From the NCBI GenBank assembly GCA_027618255.1, contig JAQCFG010000013.1, forward strand, positions 1 through 37,931: 37,931 bases of DNA, read 5' to 3'. Position 1 is the first letter of the stretch. Every line of letters starts with the position of its first letter. Source of the stretch: Cyanobacteriota bacterium. Lineage in GTDB: Bacteria > Cyanobacteriota > Vampirovibrionia > LMEP-6097. Shown here piece after piece: positions 6,956 to 14,886 of this stretch. The notes under the pieces are model-generated. The model was not told the DNA's origin, did not search any database, and was given only the letters and a program-made list of their open reading frames with translations. The position numbers were made by a program, and so were the translations under genes.

Positions 6956-9721
6956 TTAGTCAGCAACAAAGCCTCTACGCATAGTATTTTCTGAGATCGT
7001 CTTTTCGTGAATAAACTGCAAGAGATAGTTTGGTCCACCAGCTTTAAGCCCAATACTAGATTCTTTGATCCCACCAAAGGCTTGTCTTGAGACGACAGCT
7101 CCGGTGCAAGGTCGATTAATGTAGAAATTACCAACTTGCATTTCCCTTGTGACTTTCTTTATATTGTTAGGGCTTCTAGAATAGAGTCCACCTGTTAAAC
7201 CAAAGTCTGAGTTGTTTGCTAATTCAATAGCGTGGTCAAGATTTTTGGCTCTTAGCAAAACTAAAACAGGTCCGAAGACTTCTTCTTGAACTAATTTGTG
7301 ATTAATATCAAGTCCTTCGATAATGCAAGGACTGATGAAGTTTCCTTCCGGCAAATCTCTTTCTTCTAGCAATAAATTACCATCTCGTTTACCGACTTTA
7401 ATATAACGTTGAATCTCTTGGTAGGCATGCTTGTCTATTACTGGTCCAAGGCTAGTAGCCTCATTAGCTGGATCACCGATGTTGATTGACTTTGCTGCTT
7501 CAACAAGACGTTGTTTGAATTCATTATAAATCTCGTCTACTAGAATCAAACGCGAGCAAGCTGAGCATTTTTGCCCGGCAAAAGCAAAGGCTGAATAAAG
7601 TATTCCAGGTATCGCTTCATCAGGATCAGCACTCTGGTCAACTATAATTGCATTCTTACCGCCCATCTCGGCTATCATGCGCTTGGTTGGTCTTGCATTA
7701 TTTGCAATATCATTGAGCTTCATGCCGGTTTTGTTTGAACCAGTAAAGGCAATGATTTTAGTTAGTTTGTGCTCAGCTAAGTAAGAGCCTACGGTTTTAC
7801 CCTCACCAATAATGAGATTGAATAAACCCTCGCTGTAATGAGGAGCTAGTTTTTCTAGTGACTCATTAAGCAGTTTGATAAATTCATGAGCGACAATTGA
7901 GCTTCTTTCTGAAGGTTTGACTATTACTGAATTGCCCATCACTAGTGCGCCGCAGCTCATTCCTGCCATTATGGCAAGTGGGAAATTCCATGGTGAGATT
8001 ACGAGTGCAATACCCTGAGCTTGGTAGTGATTAGTATTTTTTTCGCCAGGTTTAGAGTTGAGCTTGCTAGTGGCATGAAGTTCAAGAGCTTGATCTGCAT
8101 AGTAATTCAAGAAGTCAATCGCTTCAGAGGTCTCTCTGTCTGCTTCTTGCCAAGGCTTAAAAACCTCAAGGCAAAGTAGAGCATTAAATCTATGCCTTTG
8201 TTTTTCTAGTTCTTGAGCGCAATGTTTGAGAACGGCTGTTCTAAGCTCTGGTTTCACTTGAGACCACTTGAGATAGGCACTCTCTGCTTGTTTGATTGTT
8301 CGGTCACAATCATTAAGGTTGGATTTGTATAGTTCGATGTTTGAGATTTCTTGCTTTACTTTTTTAATTGCGAGTTCCATTTTTTGGCGATTGATTTTTT
8401 GCGAGAAGTCGGTATTGGCTATATTGTCAAAATTGTGATCGGAGCCCTTTTCTCTATTCTCTATTTGCTTTGCCCGTGGATCTTGAATCAATTTATCAAC
8501 ATCGGCTTTGTCTAAAAATCCCTGCTTGAGAAAAGAATCATTAGCCGTGTTTTCTAGTAGGCGCCTAACTAGGTATGACATCCCTGGAATGAGCTCACCA
8601 TAAGGCATATAGACTCGACATTCGTAGCCTTGCTTCACCAGGTATTCTTTGATCGGATCGAGCATACCATAGAGCATTTGAAATTCATATTGAGATTTAT
8701 CAAGCCCTATCTTTTCTGCATAATTGATCGCAACCGATAGTGATCTAATGTTGTGCGAGGCAATAGCAGGTCTAAGTAGCTTATGGTTATCTAGTAAGAC
8801 TTTGGTGAGATTTTCATAATTGATATCAGACTCATGTTTTTGCTGATAGACAGGAACTTCAAAGCCATTTTGCAAAGCCAGTGCTCTTTCTGAATCCCAG
8901 TAAGCACCTTTCACAAGACGTACTGTGATGGGAGTGCCGCGTTTGCGTGACCAATTGAGCCAAGTATTGAGATCTTCAGCACTTTCTTTAAGGTAGGCTT
9001 GAAGTACAATGCCAGCATCATCCCAGTTTCTAAACTCCTCTTCCATAAGAAGTTCTTGTACTATTTCATAGGTCATTTCTTTCCATGCATAGTGCTCTGT
9101 ATCTACGTTGATTAGACAGTTTTGTTTAATTGCAGTTCTGTAAATCTCTCTAAGTAAGTTTTTGAGCTTGGTTTTTTTGCCTTGATAATCTAGTTGATTG
9201 GTTTGCGGGATAAGTGCTGAGAGTTTGACTGAAATATTAGTTTCCGTAAGGTGCTCGATTAGATTGAGGTAATCCTTGTAATAATGATCAGCTTCTTTTT
9301 GGCTAAGTGCGAGTTCACCAAGTATATCGATACTGCAGCTAAGTCCTTTGCTTGTAAGTTGGCGGATGCTTTTTCTGGCTTCATCAATATTGCTGCCGCA
9401 AATAAATGATTTTGCCATAATGCTGATTGCAAGCTTGCTACCAAGCTCTAAGCCCTGGCTAAATATTTGACTTTGATGAATAAAGCTAGGTAGGTATGGA
9501 GCAACATACTCAGTAAAAAATTGAGCTTTTTGTTTGGAGCTTTTGAGTACAGGCAAGACATCAATAAAATGAAACAGGCTTTGTTTTATTTTTGGTTGAG
9601 CAATACTTAGTTTAAGTAGTAGGTCTTTGATATTGCGCAACTTGAACATATTCAAGCCCGAATTTTGGGCCTTTATATATTTAAAAAGCTCTTTTGCAAT
9701 CTGTTCAGTCGAAGAGTGCAT
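6956..9721 (-). CDS. putA: bifunctional proline dehydrogenase / L-glutamate gamma-semialdehyde dehydrogenase
   Basis: Oxidises proline to P5C with FAD and then to glutamate with NAD+. 921 residues. The PRODH barrel occupies about 85-395: VRLVKGAYWDSE (267-278), ASHNIRSL, EFQMLYGM and the substrate-binding YLVRRLLEN (383-391). The ALDH domain occupies about 470-915: SPWNFPLAI (576-584), FTGSNKTG, the general-base region EMGGKN (Glu685) and FAGQKCSACSR with nucleophile Cys719. No N-terminal DNA-binding ribbon-helix-helix domain is present, so it is not a self-regulating PutA of the E. coli kind. It is shorter than typical bifunctional PutA (about 990 residues or more). It is divergent from the gene at 9758, with only 36 bases between the two starts. 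Confidence 0.95.
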   Translation of the reverse strand: MHSSTEQIAKELFKYIKAQNSGLNMFKLRNIKDLLLKLSIAQPKIKQSLFHFIDVLPVLKSSKQKAQFFTEYVAPYLPSFIHQSQIFSQGLELGSKLAISIMAKSFICGSNIDEARKSIRQLTSKGLSCSIDILGELALSQKEADHYYKDYLNLIEHLTETNISVKLSALIPQTNQLDYQGKKTKLKNLLREIYRTAIKQNCLINVDTEHYAWKEMTYEIVQELLMEEEFRNWDDAGIVLQAYLKESAEDLNTWLNWSRKRGTPITVRLVKGAYWDSERALALQNGFEVPVYQQKHESDINYENLTKVLLDNHKLLRPAIASHNIRSLSVAINYAEKIGLDKSQYEFQMLYGMLDPIKEYLVKQGYECRVYMPYGELIPGMSYLVRRLLENTANDSFLKQGFLDKADVDKLIQDPRAKQIENREKGSDHNFDNIANTDFSQKINRQKMELAIKKVKQEISNIELYKSNLNDCDRTIKQAESAYLKWSQVKPELRTAVLKHCAQELEKQRHRFNALLCLEVFKPWQEADRETSEAIDFLNYYADQALELHATSKLNSKPGEKNTNHYQAQGIALVISPWNFPLAIMAGMSCGALVMGNSVIVKPSERSSIVAHEFIKLLNESLEKLAPHYSEGLFNLIIGEGKTVGSYLAEHKLTKIIAFTGSNKTGMKLNDIANNARPTKRMIAEMGGKNAIIVDQSADPDEAIPGILYSAFAFAGQKCSACSRLILVDEIYNEFKQRLVEAAKSINIGDPANEATSLGPVIDKHAYQEIQRYIKVGKRDGNLLLEERDLPEGNFISPCIIEGLDINHKLVQEEVFGPVLVLLRAKNLDHAIELANNSDFGLTGGLYSRSPNNIKKVTREMQVGNFYINRPCTGAVVSRQAFGGIKESSIGLKAGGPNYLLQFIHEKTISENTMRRGFVAD

Positions 9722-9757
9722 CTTTATATGTTATTCCCCTATTTAACGGAGAAGATA

Positions 9758-10546
9758 ATGCAAAGAATGATACTTGTCTCATATAGTACTAGTATCTGTC
9801 ATGCTAGGATTGTTTGCGTGCGTAGCTTTATTGCTATTTCTATCTTATTTCTGTCTATTACTTCAGTTGGAGCGATAGATCAAAGTCTTTTGCAGCAAAA
9901 CACTAGGATCTCAAAGAAAATTAATTCGCTGAACACTCGTTTGAATCAGCTGAATACTTTATTTGATAATGGACAGTACAAAGCATTCAAACAAAAAGCC
10001 AAGATTCTAAACCGCATCCAAAAGGTTCTTTTTACAAGATTTGAAGCAGTTAATGATATTAGTTTAAGTCGTGAGTTTAGTAAACTCGGACCAAGTTTGA
10101 AAGCACTTCGACGTAGTCAGATTAGTTCTTTTGAAGCTATTGTTAATGACTTAGAAAACAATAATTTGATTCTTGCTCAAGCTCTTGCTCAAGCAAAAGC
10201 AGCTAACATGGGATTAGCAACAGATGCGACTGGACTTTTTGGTCAAGTGAAATTAATTGAAGGCAATTGTATGCCTAGTATCGCTGGCAGCAAGACGAGC
10301 TGCTCTGAAACTGGTTTTAGTACTAAGGTGATTGTACGTGACACTTCTGGTATATTGATTGCTGAAACTAAAACTGACGAAAAGGGTTATTACGCAGTTG
10401 AGTTAGCTCCTGGTGATTATAGTGTTTGGCTTAATGACTCAGGTGAAGAATACTGCAATTGGTACTCAGGAGATGGCATAGCTTGCAAAGTTGAAATTAT
10501 CGATACCTTCGAGTATGATCCCAAGATTGATCATGCTGTTTGGTAG
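9758..10546 (+). CDS. exported coiled-coil protein with a C-terminal carboxypeptidase-regulatory-like domain
   Basis: 262 residues, no specific family recognised. The ATG at 9758 is chosen for the GGAGA a few bases upstream; a longer frame reaches back into putA. The N-terminus has basic residues and then a hydrophobic stretch (FIAISILFLSITSVGA), a likely signal peptide. Residues about 45-155 are helical with heptad-like spacing (QQNTRISKKINSLNTRLNQL), suggesting a coiled coil. The last 90 residues (VIVRDTSGILIAETKTDEKG, then YYAVELAPGDYSVWL) look like the beta-sandwich CarboxypepD_reg fold found in surface and periplasmic proteins. Four cysteines in the C-terminal part could form disulfides. 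It converges on the lipoprotein gene with a 9-base gap. Role unknown; periplasmic or surface location inferred. Confidence 0.75.
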   Translation: MQRMILVSYSTSICHARIVCVRSFIAISILFLSITSVGAIDQSLLQQNTRISKKINSLNTRLNQLNTLFDNGQYKAFKQKAKILNRIQKVLFTRFEAVNDISLSREFSKLGPSLKALRRSQISSFEAIVNDLENNNLILAQALAQAKAANMGLATDATGLFGQVKLIEGNCMPSIAGSKTSCSETGFSTKVIVRDTSGILIAETKTDEKGYYAVELAPGDYSVWLNDSGEEYCNWYSGDGIACKVEIIDTFEYDPKIDHAVW

Positions 10547-10555
10547 AAGTTTGTC

Positions 10556-11530
10556 TTAGGGAGCTAGACCGAAATTTTTCTGCAGTATTTGAAGAAGCTC
10601 TTGCTCTGAAATTACTATAGTGTCTAGTTTCTTGATTCCTTGACCAAGATCTTCACCAGTTGTTAACTGTGTTGTCGTGTCTCTCCAGCCATAGCCTGGT
10701 CGTCTTAGTCTTGGTGGCTCCCCTGGTTTTTGCTCTTCCTCGTTAAACTTGAATTGTTGAGCTTTGGGAATTTTATCTCCTGGTCTTACTGGATTGAGAC
10801 TTCCATCATTAAGACCTTTGAGGTAGTTATCAATCGTCTTGAAATTATCAAAACCAGTTTCTTCTGAACCATCCATCTTGCCTCGGGATGCTTGAATTGC
10901 TTCTCTGGCTGTGATCTTTGCTTGCGACAGTGCTTTAATGATGTTGTCATGTAAATCACTAAATAATTTAACGGCTTCATTAATAGACTCATTGTCGTAT
11001 TCATCAAGTCCATATTGTTCAAACAATAATAATGCGTAGTGTTGTGGATTAGTTTTTAGTAAGATCGTGAGCAATTCTGTTTCTGCTGGATTCAATTCTG
11101 TTTTGTTAGCCAATTGATTAAAAATCTCTTGTCTAATTTCAAGTAATTCAATACTTGCTGCTGTGAGCTTCCCTTGATTGTTTGGATCAGCATTTAGGAT
11201 TTCTTGTAACTTAACTAATTGCCTAGGTTTGATTAGTCGAAGCTCGATGGTTCTATCAACGATGTTTTGAATTTCAATAACTGAATTTATAGTATTTTGA
11301 AAACCATAGAAGCTTAGTGCAGTATCCTGATCTGTTGGTGGTGCTATTAAGCCTGGATCATTTTTGACTATTGCAAGTTCAGCCCCGCCAATTCTTGTTG
11401 TTTCTGCTGAATGATCTATCTCTTGTTGATTTGACTCGGGAGCTGAGGGAATCTCATTAGTCGAGCAACCTATAAGCCCAGCAGTCATAGCTAGACTTGT
11501 CATTATTTGTTGTACGAATGGAACCTTCAC
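10556..11530 (-). CDS. predicted lipoprotein of unknown function
   Basis: 324 residues from the GTG at 11530. This start gives a short basic N-terminus (MKVPF), a hydrophobic core and the lipobox AGLIGC, so the mature protein would carry a lipid on that cysteine. Upstream ATG codons at 11548 and 11536 would spoil this layout. A promoter (TTGACT, 18 bases, TGC-TATTCT) ends 8 bases before the GTG, which also supports it. The mature region is acidic and helical, rich in leucine, glutamate and asparagine. It has a proline- and glycine-rich patch near residue 275 (RRPGYGWRD) and ends with ELLQILQKNFGLAP. No domain recognised. Outer- or inner-membrane anchoring is expected but not shown. Confidence 0.72.
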   Translation of the reverse strand: MKVPFVQQIMTSLAMTAGLIGCSTNEIPSAPESNQQEIDHSAETTRIGGAELAIVKNDPGLIAPPTDQDTALSFYGFQNTINSVIEIQNIVDRTIELRLIKPRQLVKLQEILNADPNNQGKLTAASIELLEIRQEIFNQLANKTELNPAETELLTILLKTNPQHYALLLFEQYGLDEYDNESINEAVKLFSDLHDNIIKALSQAKITAREAIQASRGKMDGSEETGFDNFKTIDNYLKGLNDGSLNPVRPGDKIPKAQQFKFNEEEQKPGEPPRLRRPGYGWRDTTTQLTTGEDLGQGIKKLDTIVISEQELLQILQKNFGLAP

Positions 11531-11538
11531 GTACATAC

Positions 11539-11568
11539 AGAATAGCAAATCAGAGTGGATTTAGTCAA
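11539..11568 (-). promoter_or_regulatory. promoter of the lipoprotein gene
   Basis: Minus-strand TTGACT (11563-11568), an 18-base spacer ending in TGC, and TATTCT (11539-11544). The hexamer ends 8 bases before the GTG start. Confidence 0.55.
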
Positions 11569-11637
11569 GATATTGCCAGATGCAGCTGCAGGATCACCCG
11601 ATATACAAATTCTTAAGGATTATTGCCTTTAATATCC

Positions 11638-11667
11638 TTGAAATTATCTCCTCAACTGGGCTATCAT
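11638..11667 (+). promoter_or_regulatory. possible promoter of rpsD
   Basis: TTGAAA (11638-11643), an 18-base spacer and TATCAT (11662-11667). The hexamer ends 9 bases before the ATG at 11677, so the leader would be nearly absent. Confidence 0.4.
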
Positions 11668-11676
11668 GACCAGTCT

Positions 11677-12282
11677 ATGGCTAGATACAGAGGACCCAAG
11701 GATAAATTATCACGCAAATATGGAGAGTTACTTTCCGGAATGCCTGTGTTTGAGGTAGCCAAAAGACCTTATAAGTCGGGCCAGCATGGTCAGCGCAAGG
11801 CGAAATTATCTGAGTATGGCGTTCTTTTAAAAGAGAAACAAAAACTTAGACTTAGCTACGGCGTTATTACTGAGAAACAATTCCGCAAATATGTTCAAAG
11901 AGCAACTCGCGCCAATGGACCTACTGGTGAGATTCTTATTCAATTACTTGAAAGAAGACTCGACAATTTGGTTTACAGAATGGGTTTTGCGCCTACATTA
12001 GCTTCTGCTAGACAATTAGTTGGTCACGGACATATCCTAGTAAACGATTTTAAAGTAGACATCGCTTCTTACCCTGTTAAAGCAGGCGACAAGATTAGCG
12101 TTCACCCTAAAGCTCGCAAATTGATTTTAATTGAAGATTCAATGAAGAACTGGATAGATACTCTTGCTTACATCAAACGCGACAAAAAAGAATTTGAAGG
12201 TGAGTTTGTAGAAATACCTGCTCGTGAGCTAATTCCTGTCAACGTTAACGAACGTATGATTGTTGAGTTCTATAGTAGATAG
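11677..12282 (+). CDS. rpsD: 30S ribosomal protein S4 (uS4)
   Basis: Primary 16S rRNA-binding protein of the small subunit, 201 residues. It starts with the standard MARYRGPKDKLSRKYGE. The S4 N-terminal domain is followed by the S4 RNA-binding fold (LERRLDNLVYRMGFAPTLASARQLVGHGHILVN). An in-frame upstream start (11623) adds residues not found in S4 and is rejected. Here rpsD stands alone, away from rpsM-rpsK-rpoA, with which it is often linked. No zinc-binding cysteines are seen at the N-terminus, so it is the C-minus form. Confidence 0.96.
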   Translation: MARYRGPKDKLSRKYGELLSGMPVFEVAKRPYKSGQHGQRKAKLSEYGVLLKEKQKLRLSYGVITEKQFRKYVQRATRANGPTGEILIQLLERRLDNLVYRMGFAPTLASARQLVGHGHILVNDFKVDIASYPVKAGDKISVHPKARKLILIEDSMKNWIDTLAYIKRDKKEFEGEFVEIPARELIPVNVNERMIVEFYSR

Positions 12283-12325
12283 GCTCTTAACCCTCTCTTA
12301 ACTAAACTAGGCAATAATAATATTA

Positions 12326-12847
12326 GTGGCTTTCACTCCAAAATACATTAGAGCTGTATTGGTTTTTGCAATTTTGTTTGCAAATCCTTTAGTTTGCTTG
12401 GCCTACCAAGAACAAAGCCTAAGTATTCCAAACACTTATATTAGTTCTGAACCAAAGAGCACTTTTAAACTCAATGCTGTAAGTTCTGATGCTGTTTTTG
12501 CACCTTCAGATGTTGGAATTATAGGTGTCAAGTATTTGCACCGTCGAGGCGAGATGAGTAACGTCATTGACGTCTATCCGCATACACCGGCGGCAGCTGC
12601 AGGGGTGAGAATTGGTGATCAAATTATTGAAGTTGATCATATGAATATAATGCCTTTTGATGCTGATCAAGTTTTTTCGCTTATCGCCGGAAGCCCAGGT
12701 GAGCCAGTACATCTTAAACTAATGCGTTGTGATTCTAATCATGGCAGCTACTCAGCTTGCCGCCCTTATGAAATCAATCTTAAACGCATGGATATGAATC
12801 AACTTGCTTCTGATAATGTATTCAAAGTATATAAATACGGGCAGTAA
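12326..12847 (+). CDS. exported PDZ-domain protein
   Basis: 173 residues from a GTG. Residues 1-28 look like a signal peptide (hydrophobic AVLVFAILFANPLVCLAY). A single PDZ domain spans about 60-140: GIIGVKYLHRRGEM, then VIDVYPHTPAAAAGVRIGDQIIEVD, the hallmark of the degenerate PDZ fold of HtrA- and Ctp-type proteins. No protease domain is attached, so it is probably a binding or adaptor protein in the periplasm. Two cysteines near the C-terminus (LMRCDSNHGSYSACR) could pair. It lies 43 bases after rpsD. An A/T-rich AATAAT lies 7 bases before the GTG, but the promoter there is weak. Confidence 0.8.
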   Translation: MAFTPKYIRAVLVFAILFANPLVCLAYQEQSLSIPNTYISSEPKSTFKLNAVSSDAVFAPSDVGIIGVKYLHRRGEMSNVIDVYPHTPAAAAGVRIGDQIIEVDHMNIMPFDADQVFSLIAGSPGEPVHLKLMRCDSNHGSYSACRPYEINLKRMDMNQLASDNVFKVYKYGQ

Positions 12848-12976
12848 GTCCTTCATAGGTTTTGGAGTCAATTCCTTTAAATTTGAGCTGTACTTACTTT
12901 GCTAGAAAAGCTTTTTGAGAATTTGTTTTGAATCTTGCAGGGTACTTTGCGATGAGGAGCGATAATGGACATTGTT

Positions 12977-13006
12977 TTGCCAGCGGATTAAGCAATAACG
13001 TATAAT
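12977..13006 (+). promoter_or_regulatory. promoter of the NUDIX gene (leaderless type)
   Basis: TTGCCA (12977-12982), an 18-base spacer and a perfect TATAAT (13001-13006). The hexamer ends 6 bases before the ATG at 13013, so the mRNA would start at or within a base or two of the start codon. The rest of the 165-base gap after the PDZ gene shows nothing I recognise. Confidence 0.65.
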
Positions 13007-13012
13007 AAAACA

Positions 13013-13549
13013 ATGATAGAAAAAATCATCTCCACTAAAACACTACATAAAGGCAAGTTCCTAGATTTTATTGAAGACCAGATAGAGATTGAGGTTGAGC
13101 CTGTTATAAAAGCAAGTCGTCAGTATTTTACTCATCCTGGTGGAGTTTGTATATTGCCAATTATTGGTGATCAAATTGCTTTAATAAAACAATATCGCAC
13201 TCCTGTACAAAAAATAATTTATGAAATTCCAGCTGGTAAGTTGGATTCAGGGGAGCAACCTTTTGAGGCAGCCAAAAGAGAGCTTCAAGAAGAAACTGGT
13301 TATAGTGCAGGCAAATGGACAGACCTTGGATTTATTTACCCTTGCCCTGGTTACTCTACCGAACGACTCTACGTCTATCTCGCTCAGGATCTAGACGCTG
13401 GCACGCAGAATCTAGACCACGGTGAAATCGTAGAGCTCGAGCTCATGACTATTGCTAAAGTAACTGAAATGATTCAGCAAGGGCTAATACCCGATGCCAA
13501 AACCATTGCGGCATTGTTTCTTGCGCAACAATATATTAGACCTGTTTAG
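13013..13549 (+). CDS. NUDIX hydrolase, ADP-ribose pyrophosphatase-like
   Basis: 178 residues. The full NUDIX box is present: Gly75, Glu81, then REL (89-91), Glu93, Glu94 and Gly96 in GKLDSGEQPFEAAKREL followed by QEETGY. The layout with an N-terminal beta region (TLHKGKFLDF) and IEIPAGKLDSGE matches the ADP-ribose pyrophosphatase subgroup, which hydrolyses ADP-ribose to AMP and ribose 5-phosphate. The exact substrate cannot be read from sequence. The last codons (IRPV and the TAG) lie inside the dispersed repeat at 13534-13651, so the natural C-terminus may have been changed by the repeat. Confidence 0.9.
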   Translation: MIEKIISTKTLHKGKFLDFIEDQIEIEVEPVIKASRQYFTHPGGVCILPIIGDQIALIKQYRTPVQKIIYEIPAGKLDSGEQPFEAAKRELQEETGYSAGKWTDLGFIYPCPGYSTERLYVYLAQDLDAGTQNLDHGEIVELELMTIAKVTEMIQQGLIPDAKTIAALFLAQQYIRPV

Positions 13550-13651
13550 AAACAGCGTTTCGAAGATACAGGTCGCTTAAAAAGGTAGCAACCATGCGTA
13601 ACGCATGTGTTGACCCTCTAGAGAATTGCGACTTTCAAAACAAGTCTATTA
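13534..13651 (+). repeat. dispersed hairpin repeat, copy A
   Basis: 118 bases with ends TAGACCTGT and ACAAGTCTA, an imperfect terminal inverted repeat. It contains a first hairpin (partly decayed here), the conserved AAAAAGGTAGCAACC, a second hairpin ATGCG-taa-CGCAT, and a third GACTT/AAGTC. Related copies lie at 24927-25046 (minus) and 35994-36113. It begins inside the NUDIX gene's last codons and ends 1 base before the stop codon of the convergent LuxR-type gene. Confidence 0.75.
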
Positions 13652-13652
13652 G

Positions 13653-13946
13653 TTAACTCAACATTATCAACGAATTCTTCAAGGCAATAACTACAGCTTC
13701 GGTTCTATTCTTAGCTCCTAGTTTTTGCAAGATACTTCTGACGTGATTTTCAACTGTCTTAGTACTCAAACCCAAATTGGCTGCAATTTCTGGATTGCGC
13801 AAACCCTCTTTGATTTGAATCAAGACTTCCATTTCACGTTTTGATAATCTACCCTTGGCACGTGTACCGTATTCTGATAATTTCTCATCAGTCGTTTCCA
13901 ACAACTCTCCTAACGGAATTGTTTTCTCTATTTGGTCATTAGTCAT
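13653..13946 (-). CDS. small LuxR/GerE-type DNA-binding regulator
   Basis: 97 residues, essentially only a LuxR-type helix-turn-helix (about 32-93): LSKREMEVLIQIKEGLRNPE, then IAANLGLSTKTVENHVRSIL and QKLGAKNRTEAV. There is no receiver or ligand-binding domain. The first 30 residues are acidic. It is the last gene of a minus-strand run metG-kdtA-lpxK and overlaps lpxK by 8 bases, so it is probably translated by coupling. It may be a free-standing HTH protein that responds to a partner or is controlled only by its own amount. Linkage to LPS genes suggests, but does not prove, an envelope-related role. Confidence 0.85.
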   Translation of the reverse strand: MTNDQIEKTIPLGELLETTDEKLSEYGTRAKGRLSKREMEVLIQIKEGLRNPEIAANLGLSTKTVENHVRSILQKLGAKNRTEAVVIALKNSLIMLS

Positions 13947-14886
13947 GTTTTACCCCCTTAGCTAACTCTGACAAGAAACTATTTGGATGAAAATCCAATA
14001 CCAGTTTCGCTACTACAAATTGATCCTGATACTCCGCAGGTATTTTAACCAGATCTTTCGCAGTCGTTATTATGTTTATACCCAATGCTAGTACCTCCTT
14101 AACTTCACCTACACTGAAATAATGATGGTCCGGAAAGAACCTTTGTTCAATGTTTTCAAGGTTTTTTGCCTGAAATCCCTGGCCCAATAACTCTTTTTTG
14201 ATTAGTCTCAAAACAGAATTAGGGTCAGCCACTCCGGTAAAAACCCCTAGGCTATTTTCAGGATGCAATTTTTTGGTTAAGCTCAGGTTAAACTTGACAA
14301 AGTTTATTGGATTTTTTGTTTCTTGGTTGTTTTCTATCCACTCATCACTTACCTTGGTATAAATCAAGTGATCTGCCTTCGTTTCCGCAAAAGGAAATTC
14401 ACGCATAAAACCTGATTCATTGGTATTTTTGAGAACGATTTCAGAGTCCCGAGCTATAGCAAGATGCTGCATCCCGTCATCTAATATAAAGACATCCACT
14501 GGGTATTTTTGACTAGTTTTTATTGCGCCGCGGTATCTATTTGGATCTATTGTAAGTCTTATATCTGACCCTGCAAAAGCATTGAGCATTTCCATCGGCT
14601 CATCACCAATATTTTCAACCTTGCTGCTGGCGTCAGCAAAAATCGGATAATTGCGCCCACGTCCTTTGTAGCCCCTTGTGAGCACAGCAACTTTGAGTCC
14701 TTGCTTAGCTAAGTATTTGGCAATCGCAATCACCACCGGGGTTTTGCCAGTACCACCAAAGCTCATATTGCCTACCGAGATTGTGTAGGCTGGGAGTTTC
14801 TTTTGTTTAAAGATCCCAAGATCGTAGAGACTTGATCTCATTGCATGAACGACTTGGTACGGAAAAGAGAAAACTTGTTTGATCAT
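13939..14886 (-). CDS. lpxK: tetraacyldisaccharide 4'-kinase
   Basis: Phosphorylates the 4' position of the lipid A disaccharide at the inner membrane. 315 residues, near the usual 320-350. P-loop GGTGKTP is in SVGNMSFGGTGKTPVV (residues about 37-52). VFILDDGMQH carries the conserved DDG-QH motif. It overlaps the upstream kdtA stop by 4 bases (ATGA) and the downstream regulator by 8. With KdtA next to it, it shows that this organism makes Kdo-lipid A. Confidence 0.95.
   Translation of the reverse strand: MIKQVFSFPYQVVHAMRSSLYDLGIFKQKKLPAYTISVGNMSFGGTGKTPVVIAIAKYLAKQGLKVAVLTRGYKGRGRNYPIFADASSKVENIGDEPMEMLNAFAGSDIRLTIDPNRYRGAIKTSQKYPVDVFILDDGMQHLAIARDSEIVLKNTNESGFMREFPFAETKADHLIYTKVSDEWIENNQETKNPINFVKFNLSLTKKLHPENSLGVFTGVADPNSVLRLIKKELLGQGFQAKNLENIEQRFFPDHHYFSVGEVKEVLALGINIITTAKDLVKIPAEYQDQFVVAKLVLDFHPNSFLSELAKGVKHD

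Noticed and set aside
13534-13651. Repeat copies as simple rho-independent terminators
   Set aside because: Only copy B has a T-run after the second hairpin; the ends and third hairpin are conserved too, so simple termination does not explain the element, though it may contribute.
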